Origin: Pseudoalteromonas rubra
GTDB lineage: Bacteria; Pseudomonadota; Gammaproteobacteria; Enterobacterales; Alteromonadaceae
Assembly: GCF_005886805.2 (NCBI RefSeq)
Contig: NZ_CP045429.1
Span: forward strand, 4,434,501 to 4,498,500
Length of the DNA stretch: 64,000 bases
Direction of reading: 5' to 3'
The position numbers and the translations under genes are program-made. The notes beneath the pieces are model-generated. The model was not told the origin of the DNA. It saw nothing but the letters and a program-made list of their open reading frames with translations, and ran no database searches. Below are positions 47,015 to 55,794 of this stretch, piece after piece; within the stretch, counting starts at the first letter, position 1, and each line of letters starts with the position of its first letter.

Positions 47015-48673
47015 ATGGAACAGCATATTCGAAACATTGCAAATAAGTTTGAGCAGGCAGGCTCACAGGTCGCGCTGCAACATCTACTCAAATTGGCCAT
47101 TGAGCTGGCATCGGAGCACGATACAAGTCGACTCCTGGAAAACATCCTGCTTTCGGCGATGGAACTCAGTGCAACTGATGGCGGTACCATATATTCCGTC
47201 ACGGAAGACATGCAACTGCAATTTGCCACACTGATCAATGGGCCTTTGGATCTACACATGGGCGGTACCTCCAATCAGCCAATCCCCTTTCCTCCGATCC
47301 CTATCTATCTGGACAATGGACAATGTAACGAAAGTGCCTTAGTCGCGCTGGCTGCGGCAAAGCGGGAAATGATCAAAATAGACGACGTATACGAATGCCA
47401 GGAATACGATCTATCCGCAGCACGAGCGATGGATGCAAAAACGGGCTATCACACGCAATCCGTGCTCACCATTCCATTACTTAATCATGAGCAAGAGCTT
47501 AACGGAGTGCTGCAACTGATCAACCCGCACAGCAAGGGTGAGATAGTCCCTTTTTCTAAACAGCAAACCGACATGATTTGTTCCATTGGTGCGCTAGCCG
47601 CTGTGGCATTGACCAACCGTCAGCTTATCGATGGCATGGAAACCTTGTTTCAGGCATTTACCCGCCTGATTGCAAAAGCCATAGACGAAAAATCGCCTTA
47701 CACCGGGGGGCACTGTCGACGCGTGCCAGAACTCACCATGATGATTGCCGAAGCAGTACATGACGCCACATCAGGTCCCATGGCCGATTTCTCCATGACG
47801 GAAGCCGATCGGGCCGAGCTGTCATTAGCAGGTTGGCTGCATGATTGTGGGAAAATCGCCATTCCTGAATATGTCATGGATAAAGCCACCAAACTTGAAT
47901 CGGTAAACGACAGAATCGCGCTGGTAGATACCAAAATTGAACTGGCAAAGCGCGACCTTGAACTCGACTATACAAAACGTATTTTCCGTTTTGAGCGGGA
48001 TGGTGACCACGCTCAGGTCAATTACCTTAGAGTGGAGTTAGAGGAAAAACTCACCCAATTGGAGCAAGATCGCCAATTTTTACGACATGCCAATATCGGT
48101 GGAGAATTCATGCGCGACGAAGATCAGCAACGCGTAAAAGACATTGCCGAACAAGCGTCAGTGCGGATAGGCTCAGAAATACAACCCCTATTAACTGAGA
48201 ACGAAGTCTATAATCTGAGCATTGCACGCGGCACGTTAACTGCCGAGGAACGTAGTATCATCAATCGCCATATGGACATCACACTGGAAATGCTTGAAGC
48301 GCTCCCCTTCCCAAAACACTTGCGCCGTGTGCCTGAATTTGCCGGCGGTCATCATGAAAAGATGGACGGCACTGGATACCCTAGAGGGCTATCACGTGAG
48401 CAAATGTCGATCCCCGCCAGGATCATGGCCATTGCCGATATTTTTGAAGCGCTCACGGCGGCAGATCGCCCCTATAAAGATGCGAAAAAGCTCAGTGAAT
48501 GTTTGTTCATCATGGGGAAAATGAAACTAGGCGATCACATTGACCCAGACTTATTTGACGTCTTTGTTGATTCGAAAGTCTATTTGAAATATGCGCATCA
48601 GTTCCTAAAACCTGACCAAATTGATGAAGTGACGCACGAGCAGATCCCCGGCTATGGGAAAAAACAGGGCTGA
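47015..48673 (+). CDS. GAF domain/HD-GYP cyclic-di-GMP phosphodiesterase with insertion
   Basis: The 552-residue cytoplasmic protein has an N-terminal GAF domain (about 28-205) and an HD-GYP domain with His233 (TGGHCRRV), His276-Asp277 (WLHDCGK) and His446-His447-Glu448 (GGHHEKMDGTGYP). RIMAIADIFEALTAADRPYK completes the active site, so it should hydrolyse cyclic di-GMP. Unusually, about 100 mostly helical, charged residues (about 297-400) are inserted between the HDxGK helix and the NRHMDIT segment, probably a coiled coil. It is the last gene of the co-oriented locus that starts at 35269. Confidence 0.9.
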   Translation: MEQHIRNIANKFEQAGSQVALQHLLKLAIELASEHDTSRLLENILLSAMELSATDGGTIYSVTEDMQLQFATLINGPLDLHMGGTSNQPIPFPPIPIYLDNGQCNESALVALAAAKREMIKIDDVYECQEYDLSAARAMDAKTGYHTQSVLTIPLLNHEQELNGVLQLINPHSKGEIVPFSKQQTDMICSIGALAAVALTNRQLIDGMETLFQAFTRLIAKAIDEKSPYTGGHCRRVPELTMMIAEAVHDATSGPMADFSMTEADRAELSLAGWLHDCGKIAIPEYVMDKATKLESVNDRIALVDTKIELAKRDLELDYTKRIFRFERDGDHAQVNYLRVELEEKLTQLEQDRQFLRHANIGGEFMRDEDQQRVKDIAEQASVRIGSEIQPLLTENEVYNLSIARGTLTAEERSIINRHMDITLEMLEALPFPKHLRRVPEFAGGHHEKMDGTGYPRGLSREQMSIPARIMAIADIFEALTAADRPYKDAKKLSECLFIMGKMKLGDHIDPDLFDVFVDSKVYLKYAHQFLKPDQIDEVTHEQIPGYGKKQG

Positions 48674-49336
48674 AAAACAAAAACCAATATTGGTGGGTAT
48701 TGGCAACTAGCTGTGACGACATGTTGTTTAACAGCCCCATATTTAATGGTGACATTGTTATCGTTGTTATTATTTAATTTGGAATACGATCTTCCTTTTA
48801 CAGCAAGCAACACCTGTTAATGCTATTGATGAATCTAACCAGCAATACAACGGCAGTAGGACCGCTGCATCACTGGCAATCACTCCTTGATCTTCATCAG
48901 TCAATCCTTGTAACAATCCAGAGCACTGACAATGCGAGTGGTAGGTAGTCACTCTGTGCTTCCAACACTATTCCTGTTGCTCTCCCTGTGTTGGTCCGGA
49001 TTTCTATATTATTGTTATTATTTCACCTACATGTTGCATAAGGTGCAACATATGTACCCCAAAAGACAACAAGACAATTTAGCGATACATCCTAAGCTAA
49101 CGCCAAACACTGCAGTTTACATACAACAGAGTTTGATACTTACTTCTTCCAATCCTTGGAAAAAAGCATTGTCGGCATCTCACTTTCAATCCTTGATAGT
49201 GCTAACAAACTACACAGATTGCCGACTAAGTTACAACCTTTCATCAGTCCCTGTCCGGTTGTCGTTAACTCGGAACCAACTATAGAAATTTATCGCAATT
49301 TTCTAAACAACTGTTACATCTATTTTTTATAACTAA
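48674..49336. other. AT-rich intergenic region after the HD-GYP gene
   Basis: This 663-base gap includes a hairpin TGTTGCA-TAAGG-TGCAACA near 49035 and three or four scattered copies of CAATCCTTG (e.g. near 48900, 49150 and 49188). A 117-codon rightward frame (48932-49285) with one hydrophobic stretch lacks a ribosome binding site and is judged doubtful. The region may contain decayed genes. Confidence 0.45.
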
Positions 49337-49369
49337 AAAAATAAGCCATTATATCAATGGCTTATTTTT
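49337..49369. terminator. Strong bidirectional terminator near the small-peptide gene
   Basis: AAAAATAAGCCATT and AATGGCTTATTTTT form a perfect 14-bp stem with a 5-base loop and A/T runs on both sides. It lies 40 bases past the stop of the leftward peptide gene and supports that gene being real. Confidence 0.9.
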
Positions 49370-49408
49370 AGAATTTTAAAGGCGTTGCTGGACTAATTGA
49401 ATATTGAG

Positions 49409-49558
49409 TTAGCGCAAAAATTTTTCATGTGGCTTATCACAGTCTAGAATTCCACAAACCCAGATAGGGTTTTGTGGACCTTTTTCGTCTGCATACGTAG
49501 AAAATGACCCAACAACGGAGAAAAGAGAGATAATGGCTATACAGATTGTTTTTTTCAC
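49409..49558 (-). CDS. Small secreted two-cysteine peptide
   Basis: The gene starts with GTG at 49558, preceded by AAAGGATC. Upstream codons in the same frame lack a signal-like beginning. The 49-residue product is a Sec signal, VKKTICIAIISLFSVVGS, cleaved near STYA, and a 27-residue mature peptide with two cysteines in WVCGILDCDK, likely a disulfide. No family is recognised. It lies just downstream of a CadC-like regulator gene and is followed by a strong terminator. It could be an effector, a signalling peptide or a small toxin. Confidence 0.65.
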   Translation of the reverse strand: MKKTICIAIISLFSVVGSFSTYADEKGPQNPIWVCGILDCDKPHEKFLR

Positions 49559-49654
49559 ACTAATGATCCTTTTGTTTTTTATTAAGTAGAGTGAACAAGG
49601 AGAATAGAGCGAGGGTGCGTAACCCAAACACTCGGCCCCTTTTCAGGTATCATC

Positions 49655-51847
49655 TTAGTGATCTATTTTAATTGTTGCAATAGAGGTATCATTTAATTGC
49701 ACTGACAGTGACAGGACTTTATCTCCACTTATATCTGCCGCTATGGTGGGGTAAAGAGCGAAAAAGCGCTCTTCATAAACGAGATGCGAATCCGTCTGCC
49801 AGTTGAGTTTGTGCAGATAAGTATTACGTTCATCAAATGCCGTCCAGATAATATGCTCACCCCGGACGTACCAACGGCTAATATATCTAAAGTCAATTGG
49901 ATGATTCAATGCCCTAGCCGGGCCAGTAAGGGTAGGTAGATAGAAAAGCTGTGCATCAATGGGCTCAGCGACGATATAGCCAGTCCCTGCAGGGCGGATA
50001 GAGCGATAACCGGATAACAGCAGGCTACTGATTTTAGAGCCTATATCATAGCTTTGTATTTCCCACTCACCCGCTACATTGACCCCGTAATAAATAGCAC
50101 TGCCGTCTGCACTGAACGCAGCATCGCTGCTGGTCTCCATAGATGAGGTAATATAACTAACCTGACGGTGTTCAAACGAGTAAAATGCCAGCTTGGGACC
50201 TTCCTTAAACAAAATCCCACCAGCTTGATACGATACATCCAGTAATTCGACATTCTCATCAGAGCTGTAATAAGAATCCATCTCTCTGTTGCTCATTGTC
50301 ATCCTGCCAATGGTTGTGATCCCGTCTTTTAAGTGCATCACCCATCGATGTTCATCTGACAGTTCATCATACAGCATAGCGACAACCTGAGGCGCGGTAT
50401 TGATGATCTGCTGGACTTCTAATTGTGGAACCAGTTGATGTTCTATATACAGGCGCTTCGCCCGGCTAAACTCTTTTTGTAGCAATACAACATCTGCCCC
50501 ATCATGGGTATCAAAACTGCGCAACACAACATCGCCGTCTTCGATCAACCTGATTTGCTCCCCGGTCAGGGTGTCAACCTGGAAAAACGCACCTGCGGCC
50601 ATAACCAGCAAAGACGTATTGTTTTTCCACTCAACGCCGTACAACTTATGCTTAGTGCTGTAGATCAGGGTTTCTTCTTTGGTTGCTAAATCAAATAACA
50701 AGATGTGGAACTGACCTTTGATCTTTTTTATCAAAGCCAGCTTCTGTTTATCTGGTGACAAGCTTACATCATACAATATTTCACTTGCATCACTGGGGGC
50801 CAGCATACGCAAGTACTCTCGTGTATGCAGGTCAAGCGCGTACAGGGTCATTTCACTTTCCAGATCCACTAACATAGGCAATAGCAGCTCTGATGCATGA
50901 CGGCCACGAGAAGGGTCCCCTACCGCAACCACGCCTTCTATCAGGGTGACCCTCCCTGACTCAGGTTCAGACAAGGTCAGCGGTAACAACTGAACAGACG
51001 TTTTCCCACCACTTAGGTCACTGTATATTATAACTTTATCATTCTGAGCAAACTGCACACGCGCGGCATTATTGGCATGATAGGTGAGCTGTCTGATCTT
51101 GTTATTTTGTCGGTCAAGCAAATATACCTGCCGGTCTTCCTCGATAGAAGTGCGACCAGAAAAAGCAACATATCGACCATCTAGAGACACCGATAAGTCA
51201 TGTTTTTCGCCATTAAACCCCGTTAGTGGATCAAGATCGCCGACGTTTGCCAACTGGCTGTCCAGCACATACTTAGTGATGACATCATATTTCGTCCACC
51301 CGATTATCGCAGACAGAAATATAACCAAAAACATCAATAACTTATAAACCAGCCCTGATGATTTCTCTAATCTGGGCGGTTGCTTGTCTGTCGTATTGAT
51401 AAGCGCTTCCGACACGTCGTTTGACGCACCGACGGTGCCACTATCAAGGCCCTCATCAGGCAGTGTTGCAACGTTAGCTTCTTTTGTGGGGTGGGCTGCG
51501 GCCTCAAGCGCTTCGACTGGCTCAATATCGCAGATTAACTTGTAGCCGCGCTTTGATACTGACTTTACATAGCGGGCGTTCGCAATATCATTATCACCCA
51601 GAATCAATCTGAGCTTTTTAACAGCACTACGTACTGCCGTATCCGATACCACGCGATCAGACCATACTTGCTGGTGCAACTCTTCAATGCTTACGTATCT
51701 GTCTTTGTTTTCATACAAATACAACAAAAGCGCCATGACCTTAGGTTCAATAGCAACCTCGCTGGCATCGCGATATAAAACCTGATCGCTCAGATCCAGA
51801 ACAAACGCTCCGAGTTTTGTCAGTTTAATATCCATTAACGAAGACAT
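49655..51847 (-). CDS. CadC/ToxR-like membrane-bound transcriptional regulator with beta-propeller
   Basis: The 730-residue protein has an N-terminal OmpR/CadC-type winged helix (about 10-106: IEPKVMALLLYLYEN, SDTAVRSAVKKLRLILGD, RYVKSVSKRGYKL) and an acidic linker. One membrane helix follows at about 166-184. The large periplasmic part (about 200-720) is built of TolB/PD40-like blades such as HDLSVSLDGRYVAFSG. Such proteins bind DNA while membrane-anchored and sense a periplasmic signal. The small secreted peptide gene downstream is an obvious candidate target or signal. The start at 51847 has GGGA upstream. Confidence 0.88.
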   Translation of the reverse strand: MSSLMDIKLTKLGAFVLDLSDQVLYRDASEVAIEPKVMALLLYLYENKDRYVSIEELHQQVWSDRVVSDTAVRSAVKKLRLILGDNDIANARYVKSVSKRGYKLICDIEPVEALEAAAHPTKEANVATLPDEGLDSGTVGASNDVSEALINTTDKQPPRLEKSSGLVYKLLMFLVIFLSAIIGWTKYDVITKYVLDSQLANVGDLDPLTGFNGEKHDLSVSLDGRYVAFSGRTSIEEDRQVYLLDRQNNKIRQLTYHANNAARVQFAQNDKVIIYSDLSGGKTSVQLLPLTLSEPESGRVTLIEGVVAVGDPSRGRHASELLLPMLVDLESEMTLYALDLHTREYLRMLAPSDASEILYDVSLSPDKQKLALIKKIKGQFHILLFDLATKEETLIYSTKHKLYGVEWKNNTSLLVMAAGAFFQVDTLTGEQIRLIEDGDVVLRSFDTHDGADVVLLQKEFSRAKRLYIEHQLVPQLEVQQIINTAPQVVAMLYDELSDEHRWVMHLKDGITTIGRMTMSNREMDSYYSSDENVELLDVSYQAGGILFKEGPKLAFYSFEHRQVSYITSSMETSSDAAFSADGSAIYYGVNVAGEWEIQSYDIGSKISSLLLSGYRSIRPAGTGYIVAEPIDAQLFYLPTLTGPARALNHPIDFRYISRWYVRGEHIIWTAFDERNTYLHKLNWQTDSHLVYEERFFALYPTIAADISGDKVLSLSVQLNDTSIATIKIDH

Positions 51848-52245
51848 GGCATCCCATCAAAGTGGTCAAAATTTCCAGTTATTGATGGACGATTAGACGG
51901 CCAAACCCAGCGCACAGGAGAGACGCTCAGGCCCTACTAGGACACCTCAGGCAAGGCATTATTCCAATAAATAAGAGTATTCTAAAATTTCAAATCGTCA
52001 CAACGTATTAGACTAACAGGGAAAAGAAATGAAGTTCAACTAAAACCTGACAAACTCATAGCAACTCAGGTAAAAACTCATTACAAATATGACTAATAAT
52101 TTCTATTTTCGCAATTCAATACACGAAAGGCCAGTTACTCGCATAAATGATCCACATTTGTGCCTCTTCCATGATCTGACCATTTTGCTTTTAATAGCCC
52201 CGCGTGCATTAACTCAAATGTGCTTTTCGAACGCAGTTTAATAGC
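51848..52245. other. Intergenic region between CadC-like and propeller-lipoprotein genes
   Basis: This 398-base AT-rich gap must contain the promoter of the CadC-like gene and the transcript end of the lipoprotein gene. No clear promoter, terminator or small gene was recognised. Confidence 0.5.
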
Positions 52246-53442
52246 TCATTGGCCACAGACATTTGTATAGATTTGGATCGCGTCACTCTTGGCAAAACTG
52301 ATAGCAACCTTATCCTGGGAGATAAACGCCGCAGAGGTGGGAGCCTGTCCGCCGCCAATATCGAGTTGTGACTCATGCAGCCAATGGGTATCACCGTGAC
52401 GTTTAAAAATATGAACCTGATCCGCAGACTCCGACATAGCCAGCATACATTGCCCCGCAGAGTCAAAAGCCAAACGTGATACAGCGCTCAGCTTTTGGTT
52501 ATCTGACACCTTCAGCTCTGTAGAGGATGTATAATTGCCCTGTGGATCAGGAGAATAGGCAAATACACTTTGCTTATCCGCCACTAACAAACGCTCGGTC
52601 CCAGGTACAAAAGTCACAAGTACCGGCTCGATTAACGCTCTTTGGTGCCCGATAGATAAAGTTTGCTGCAACTTAAGTGGCTGTGAGCCTGATACCTCAA
52701 ACAGCGCAATTTGATTTGCCTGCATGCCCGCCACGGCGACTTTCTGGCCGCTATCAGATTGCGCGACCGACACTGCGCCACCCAGTGCATTGACGTCTTT
52801 GGCCCGAATTGTCTGACGTGTGCTCAGCTGTCCCTGTGTGGAAGTCAGTTGCACCAATGCCTGCGACACATTAGCCGCCACATAACTGATACCAGCGGCA
52901 TCACCAACAATGGCATATGGCCCTAACAGAGCCAGTTTATCCTCTTGTGTTGAAATGGGCTTACCCTGTCTGAACACGCGCTGGATATCAATTCGGTCAG
53001 ATAAACCTGACTGCAAAGTCAATGTATCATTACGGCCCAACCGAAACTGTGCAACGGCACCACTGTAAAAGCTAACAACCTGAATATCCCTGTCAGCTCC
53101 CACAAACGTCATATCCGATGCACCGATGAGCATACCTCCTGCGCGTTCACCTGACATCATATCCAGCATAGTCAAAGAGTGATCATCGCCGACACGATAT
53201 GCAGTCAATGCATCATCATCCGCGCTGACTGCATACAGCACCTTGTCAGTGTCATCAAATAACAGCCGCCGAACATTATCCAGCCCATCGATGCCACCTT
53301 GGTTATCTACATAACGATGCAACAAAGCAGCGCTTTTTTTCGGCTCATCAGACGTTGCGCATCCCGCGATCAAACCACTCATAACAACTGCGACACACAG
53401 CCCTTTAAGGCAGCGCTTTCGTTTTCTATTTGCCAATAACAT
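52246..53442 (-). CDS. Beta-propeller lipoprotein (lactonase-like fold)
   Basis: The 398-residue product has a basic start and a lipoprotein signal with lipobox LIAGC (Cys near 28). The remainder is a repetitive beta-strand protein. Blades such as LLFDDTDKVLYAVSADDDALTAYRV, GGAVSVAQSDSGQKVAVAG and RLAFDSAGQCMLAMSESADQVHIF fit a seven-bladed propeller of the YncE/6-phosphogluconolactonase type. No catalytic residues stand out, so it may be a scaffold or sensor. The ATG has AAGGAG before it, and a terminator separates it from rsgA. Confidence 0.78.
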   Translation of the reverse strand: MLLANRKRKRCLKGLCVAVVMSGLIAGCATSDEPKKSAALLHRYVDNQGGIDGLDNVRRLLFDDTDKVLYAVSADDDALTAYRVGDDHSLTMLDMMSGERAGGMLIGASDMTFVGADRDIQVVSFYSGAVAQFRLGRNDTLTLQSGLSDRIDIQRVFRQGKPISTQEDKLALLGPYAIVGDAAGISYVAANVSQALVQLTSTQGQLSTRQTIRAKDVNALGGAVSVAQSDSGQKVAVAGMQANQIALFEVSGSQPLKLQQTLSIGHQRALIEPVLVTFVPGTERLLVADKQSVFAYSPDPQGNYTSSTELKVSDNQKLSAVSRLAFDSAGQCMLAMSESADQVHIFKRHGDTHWLHESQLDIGGGQAPTSAAFISQDKVAISFAKSDAIQIYTNVCGQ

Positions 53443-53484
53443 AGTACTCCTTTGGGATAGATATTTAAGTAGCTGTATTAAATT

Positions 53485-53521
53485 AAAAAACGTCAGGCTA
53501 TGCGCTGGGCATGACCTGACG
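53485..53521 (-). terminator. Rho-independent terminator of rsgA
   Basis: Read leftward, CGTCAGG...CCTGACG closes a stem with an inner ATGC/GCAT helix, followed by six T and AATTTAA. It begins 7 bases after the rsgA stop at 53528. Confidence 0.9.
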
Positions 53522-53527
53522 CATATA

Positions 53528-54568
53528 CTAACACTCTTTAAACCGCTCCCTGTCTTTCACTATCTGCTTAACCAGTTTGCCAAACGATTTTTCTTTGGCA
53601 CGCCTTTGTGCCATGGTGGAAGTATTAAAGGCATTTTCTCGGTTCAACTTAAGGTAGTTCTTTAGCCGTCTTTGACTCAGCTCGCCGGATTCAATCGCGC
53701 GATGCACTGCACACCCGGGCTCCTGATCGTGCTGACAATCATTAAACCGGCATTGCTTACTAAGCAGTTCTATATCAGCAAATGCCGAGCTGATCCCCGT
53801 ATCGCAACCACCCAGTTGCAACTCCCGCATCCCCGGCGTATCGAGCAACAAAGCACCTGATGGCAAGGTAACCAACTCCCGGTGCGTCGTTGTGTGCCGT
53901 CCTTTTCCGTCGTCCTCACGGATCCTGCCAGTTTGTTGATGGTGTACCTTCATCAGCGTATTTGTCAGCGTTGACTTGCCGACGCCCGATGACCCCAGCA
54001 ATACGACCGTCTGGCCTTTGGTGAGCCAGGGAGACAAACGTTCAGCACAGTCGGACGCTTGCGTATTCAGTGCCAGCACATCCAGGCTGGCGTCAAGCTC
54101 GCGCACCATAGTGAGTGCCTGATCCGTATGGTCAACCTGATCGGCCTTAGTCAGCAGAATGACGGCTTGTACGTCCGAGCTGTGCACCATTGCCAGGTAG
54201 CGTTCCAGTCGGTTCAGATTAAAATCTTCATTCAGTGAGCACAAAATAAAGGCCGTATCGACATTTGCCGAGATTAACTGCCACTCTCTGTGTGCCCCTG
54301 GCGCCTTGCGTCTGAAACAACTTTGTCGCTCCAGCATGCGGATATGTCGCTGCTGATTGTCCACCAGTATCCAGTCACCAACGGCAAGAGTATCCATGGC
54401 AGGTGTTACCGACAGAGAAAAGCTCCCGGTGTCGCTTTGCACTGAAATACGGGTTCGGTGTACCGAGACTACCCGCACAGGACAGGCATTACTCCACTCT
54501 TCAAGTGTAAGTTGTTGTTGAAAAAAGGGTGTCCAGCCTAAGCTGGCGAGTATCTGAAAATTGGTCAT
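53528..54568 (-). CDS. rsgA: RsgA-type ribosome small subunit GTPase (possibly a paralog)
   Basis: The 346-residue circularly permuted GTPase helps mature or dissociate the 30S ribosomal subunit. An N-terminal OB domain (about 20-105) precedes the G-domain in permuted order: G4 (LTKADQ), G1 (GSSGVGKSTL) and G3 (LDTPGMRELQL). A zinc finger follows with CRFNDCQHDQEPGCAVHRAI. It contains the switch segment GRHTTTHRELV. The housekeeping gene usually sits beside orn. This one stands alone with an unusual leader (54569-54733), so it may be a second copy under separate control. Confidence 0.9.
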   Translation of the reverse strand: MTNFQILASLGWTPFFQQQLTLEEWSNACPVRVVSVHRTRISVQSDTGSFSLSVTPAMDTLAVGDWILVDNQQRHIRMLERQSCFRRKAPGAHREWQLISANVDTAFILCSLNEDFNLNRLERYLAMVHSSDVQAVILLTKADQVDHTDQALTMVRELDASLDVLALNTQASDCAERLSPWLTKGQTVVLLGSSGVGKSTLTNTLMKVHHQQTGRIREDDGKGRHTTTHRELVTLPSGALLLDTPGMRELQLGGCDTGISSAFADIELLSKQCRFNDCQHDQEPGCAVHRAIESGELSQRRLKNYLKLNRENAFNTSTMAQRRAKEKSFGKLVKQIVKDRERFKEC

Positions 54569-54733
54569 GACGACCCCTTAACAATGATGTTAATAATTGA
54601 CAAAGGGGCTGAGTGCCCCGGTAGATACCGGGCGAAAAGAAGTGCTGGCTAGACTAAATTAATTGAGGCCAGTCTGCCCGGTCGGTTTGGTTACTATCAT
54701 CATTGTCCTCCTGGGTGTTTTTCCGTCAATTCC
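54569..54733 (-). promoter_or_regulatory. Structured rsgA leader with mutually exclusive hairpins
   Basis: The 165-base leader holds segments that can pair in alternative ways (forward coordinates, read leftward). Segment 1 is ACCGGGC at 54676-54682, inside a 14-codon peptide gene. Segment 2 is GCCCGGT at 54627-54633, segment 3 ACCGGGGC at 54615-54622, and segment 4 GCCCCTT at 54603-54609. The rsgA ribosome site AAGGGG is at 54574-54579. Pairs 1:2, 2:3, 3:4 and 4:ribosome site are all possible, the layout of attenuation leaders. A further small hairpin TTAACA/TGTTAA (54578-54593) touches the ribosome site. Confidence 0.55.
54659..54703 (-). CDS. 14-residue leader peptide upstream of rsgA
   Basis: MMIVTKPTGQTGLN is encoded with a very strong AGGAGG ribosome site 4 bases before the first ATG, and it ends in TAA. 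It lies downstream of a good promoter. Its codons 8-10 include segment 1 of the alternating hairpins, so ribosome position on this peptide would decide which structure forms. No single amino acid is repeated, so it is unlike amino acid biosynthesis leaders. A ribosome-state sensor, as in erm-type leaders, is the better model. Confidence 0.55.
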   Translation of the reverse strand: MMIVTKPTGQTGLN

Positions 54734-54739
54734 GACCAC

Positions 54740-54767
54740 ATCATATCGGATCGACGCACAGAGTCAA
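54740..54767 (-). promoter_or_regulatory. Sigma-70 promoter of the rsgA leader
   Basis: Read leftward, TTGACT (54762-54767), a 16-base spacer and TATGAT (54740-54745) match the consensus closely. The start site would be near 54733, 30 bases before the leader peptide's ATG. Confidence 0.75.
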
Positions 54768-54795
54768 TGTATCCTTAAGGGGAGGTGAAAGGGTA

Positions 54796-55695
54796 TCACA
54801 CCCCAACAATCAACATCTTACCTTGTGCCATGCCCTCTCGCTCACAGCTTAAATCAATTCGACTGTCGAGTGGATACTGATATAGGCGTTCCAGTTTAGG
54901 GTGAGTTTTAGTTAGGAAAGAGCAGCTTCTGACAAACAAACTCATTTTGCTTTGTTTGTCGACGAATGCATACGCCGTTTTAGCCAGCGCCTCTTTGCAC
55001 GCCGCCATAATTTCCGGATTCACCTGATTTAAATGAATGGCTTTGTGCGCTTCTTCTTGTGGGATCACTTGCAGACTGCTGGCTAACACACACGCCGCAT
55101 AAATATCTAACACTCCAATCACCCGGGGTTTCTGACTGCCCCGTTCAGCATACACCACCATCATACATGGTACTTTGCTTTCATCCAGTTGCTGCGCTTT
55201 GATGGGTTTCAACACCAGTGAGCCACTGATATTTTTCTGCATCAGCCGTTCAAGTAAATCAGTTTTCGGCAAAGCCAGCTCTTCTCTGAGCGGCACAGCT
55301 TCATCCTCAGCAATCACTTCGTTGGCTTCCTGCTCCAACACCAAAGGCATAATGGCGCTACGCAGCGCATCATCACTGAAAGGTTTTGACAGGAAAAAAG
55401 CACAGCCCAAGGACGTTGCATAGTCAATTTGCGCCGTATCATCGACGGTGGAGATCATCGCCACAGGGAGATCAGGGTGGCTGACACGCACTAACTCCAG
55501 CAACTCTATGCCGGTTTTATCCGGCATGTGCCAGTCGGTCAAAATGATTTGGGGCTGCCAGCTGGTTATCTGTGCCAATGCATCATCGACACGGCTGGCA
55601 CACTGCAAAAGCAGCTTGCGGTACTCAAACTGTTGCAAGGCCCGGCGGATGATCTCACAGGTCGCATGGCTGTCGTCAACGATCAGGACTTTCAC
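54796..55695 (-). CDS. Response regulator with receiver domain and uncharacterised C-terminal domain
   Basis: The gene begins with GTG at 55695 with AGGG upstream. The 299-residue protein has an N-terminal receiver (about 1-122) with the acidic pair Asp7-Asp8, phosphoacceptor Asp54 in ILTDWHMP, Ser/Thr switch residue in MISTVD and Lys in LSKPF. The C-terminal 160 residues have no HTH or catalytic motif seen; the strand/helix pattern (MMVVYAERGSQKPRVIGVLD, helix, NPEIMAACKEALAK) is compatible with a CheX/CheC-like or PilZ-free signalling domain, but this is weak. No kinase is directly adjacent in the same direction; the propeller kinase at 56650 is the nearest. Confidence 0.82.
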   Translation of the reverse strand: MKVLIVDDSHATCEIIRRALQQFEYRKLLLQCASRVDDALAQITSWQPQIILTDWHMPDKTGIELLELVRVSHPDLPVAMISTVDDTAQIDYATSLGCAFFLSKPFSDDALRSAIMPLVLEQEANEVIAEDEAVPLREELALPKTDLLERLMQKNISGSLVLKPIKAQQLDESKVPCMMVVYAERGSQKPRVIGVLDIYAACVLASSLQVIPQEEAHKAIHLNQVNPEIMAACKEALAKTAYAFVDKQSKMSLFVRSCSFLTKTHPKLERLYQYPLDSRIDLSCEREGMAQGKMLIVGV

Positions 55696-55794
55696 TCTTT
55701 ACCCTAACGCAATTATTCTTCTTCAGTATAGGCAGAATTTTGAACGAAAACTAAACTTATCTTATTGATAAACAAAAGCGGCGTATCTCAGCTC

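Noticed and set aside
49030..49052. TGTTGCA/TGCAACA hairpin as a possible integron or transposon end
   Set aside because: No integrase, transposase or matching second end is present nearby.
48932..49285. 117-codon rightward frame with a hydrophobic stretch
   Set aside because: No ribosome binding site and low-complexity AT-rich composition; kept only as a note in the gap description.
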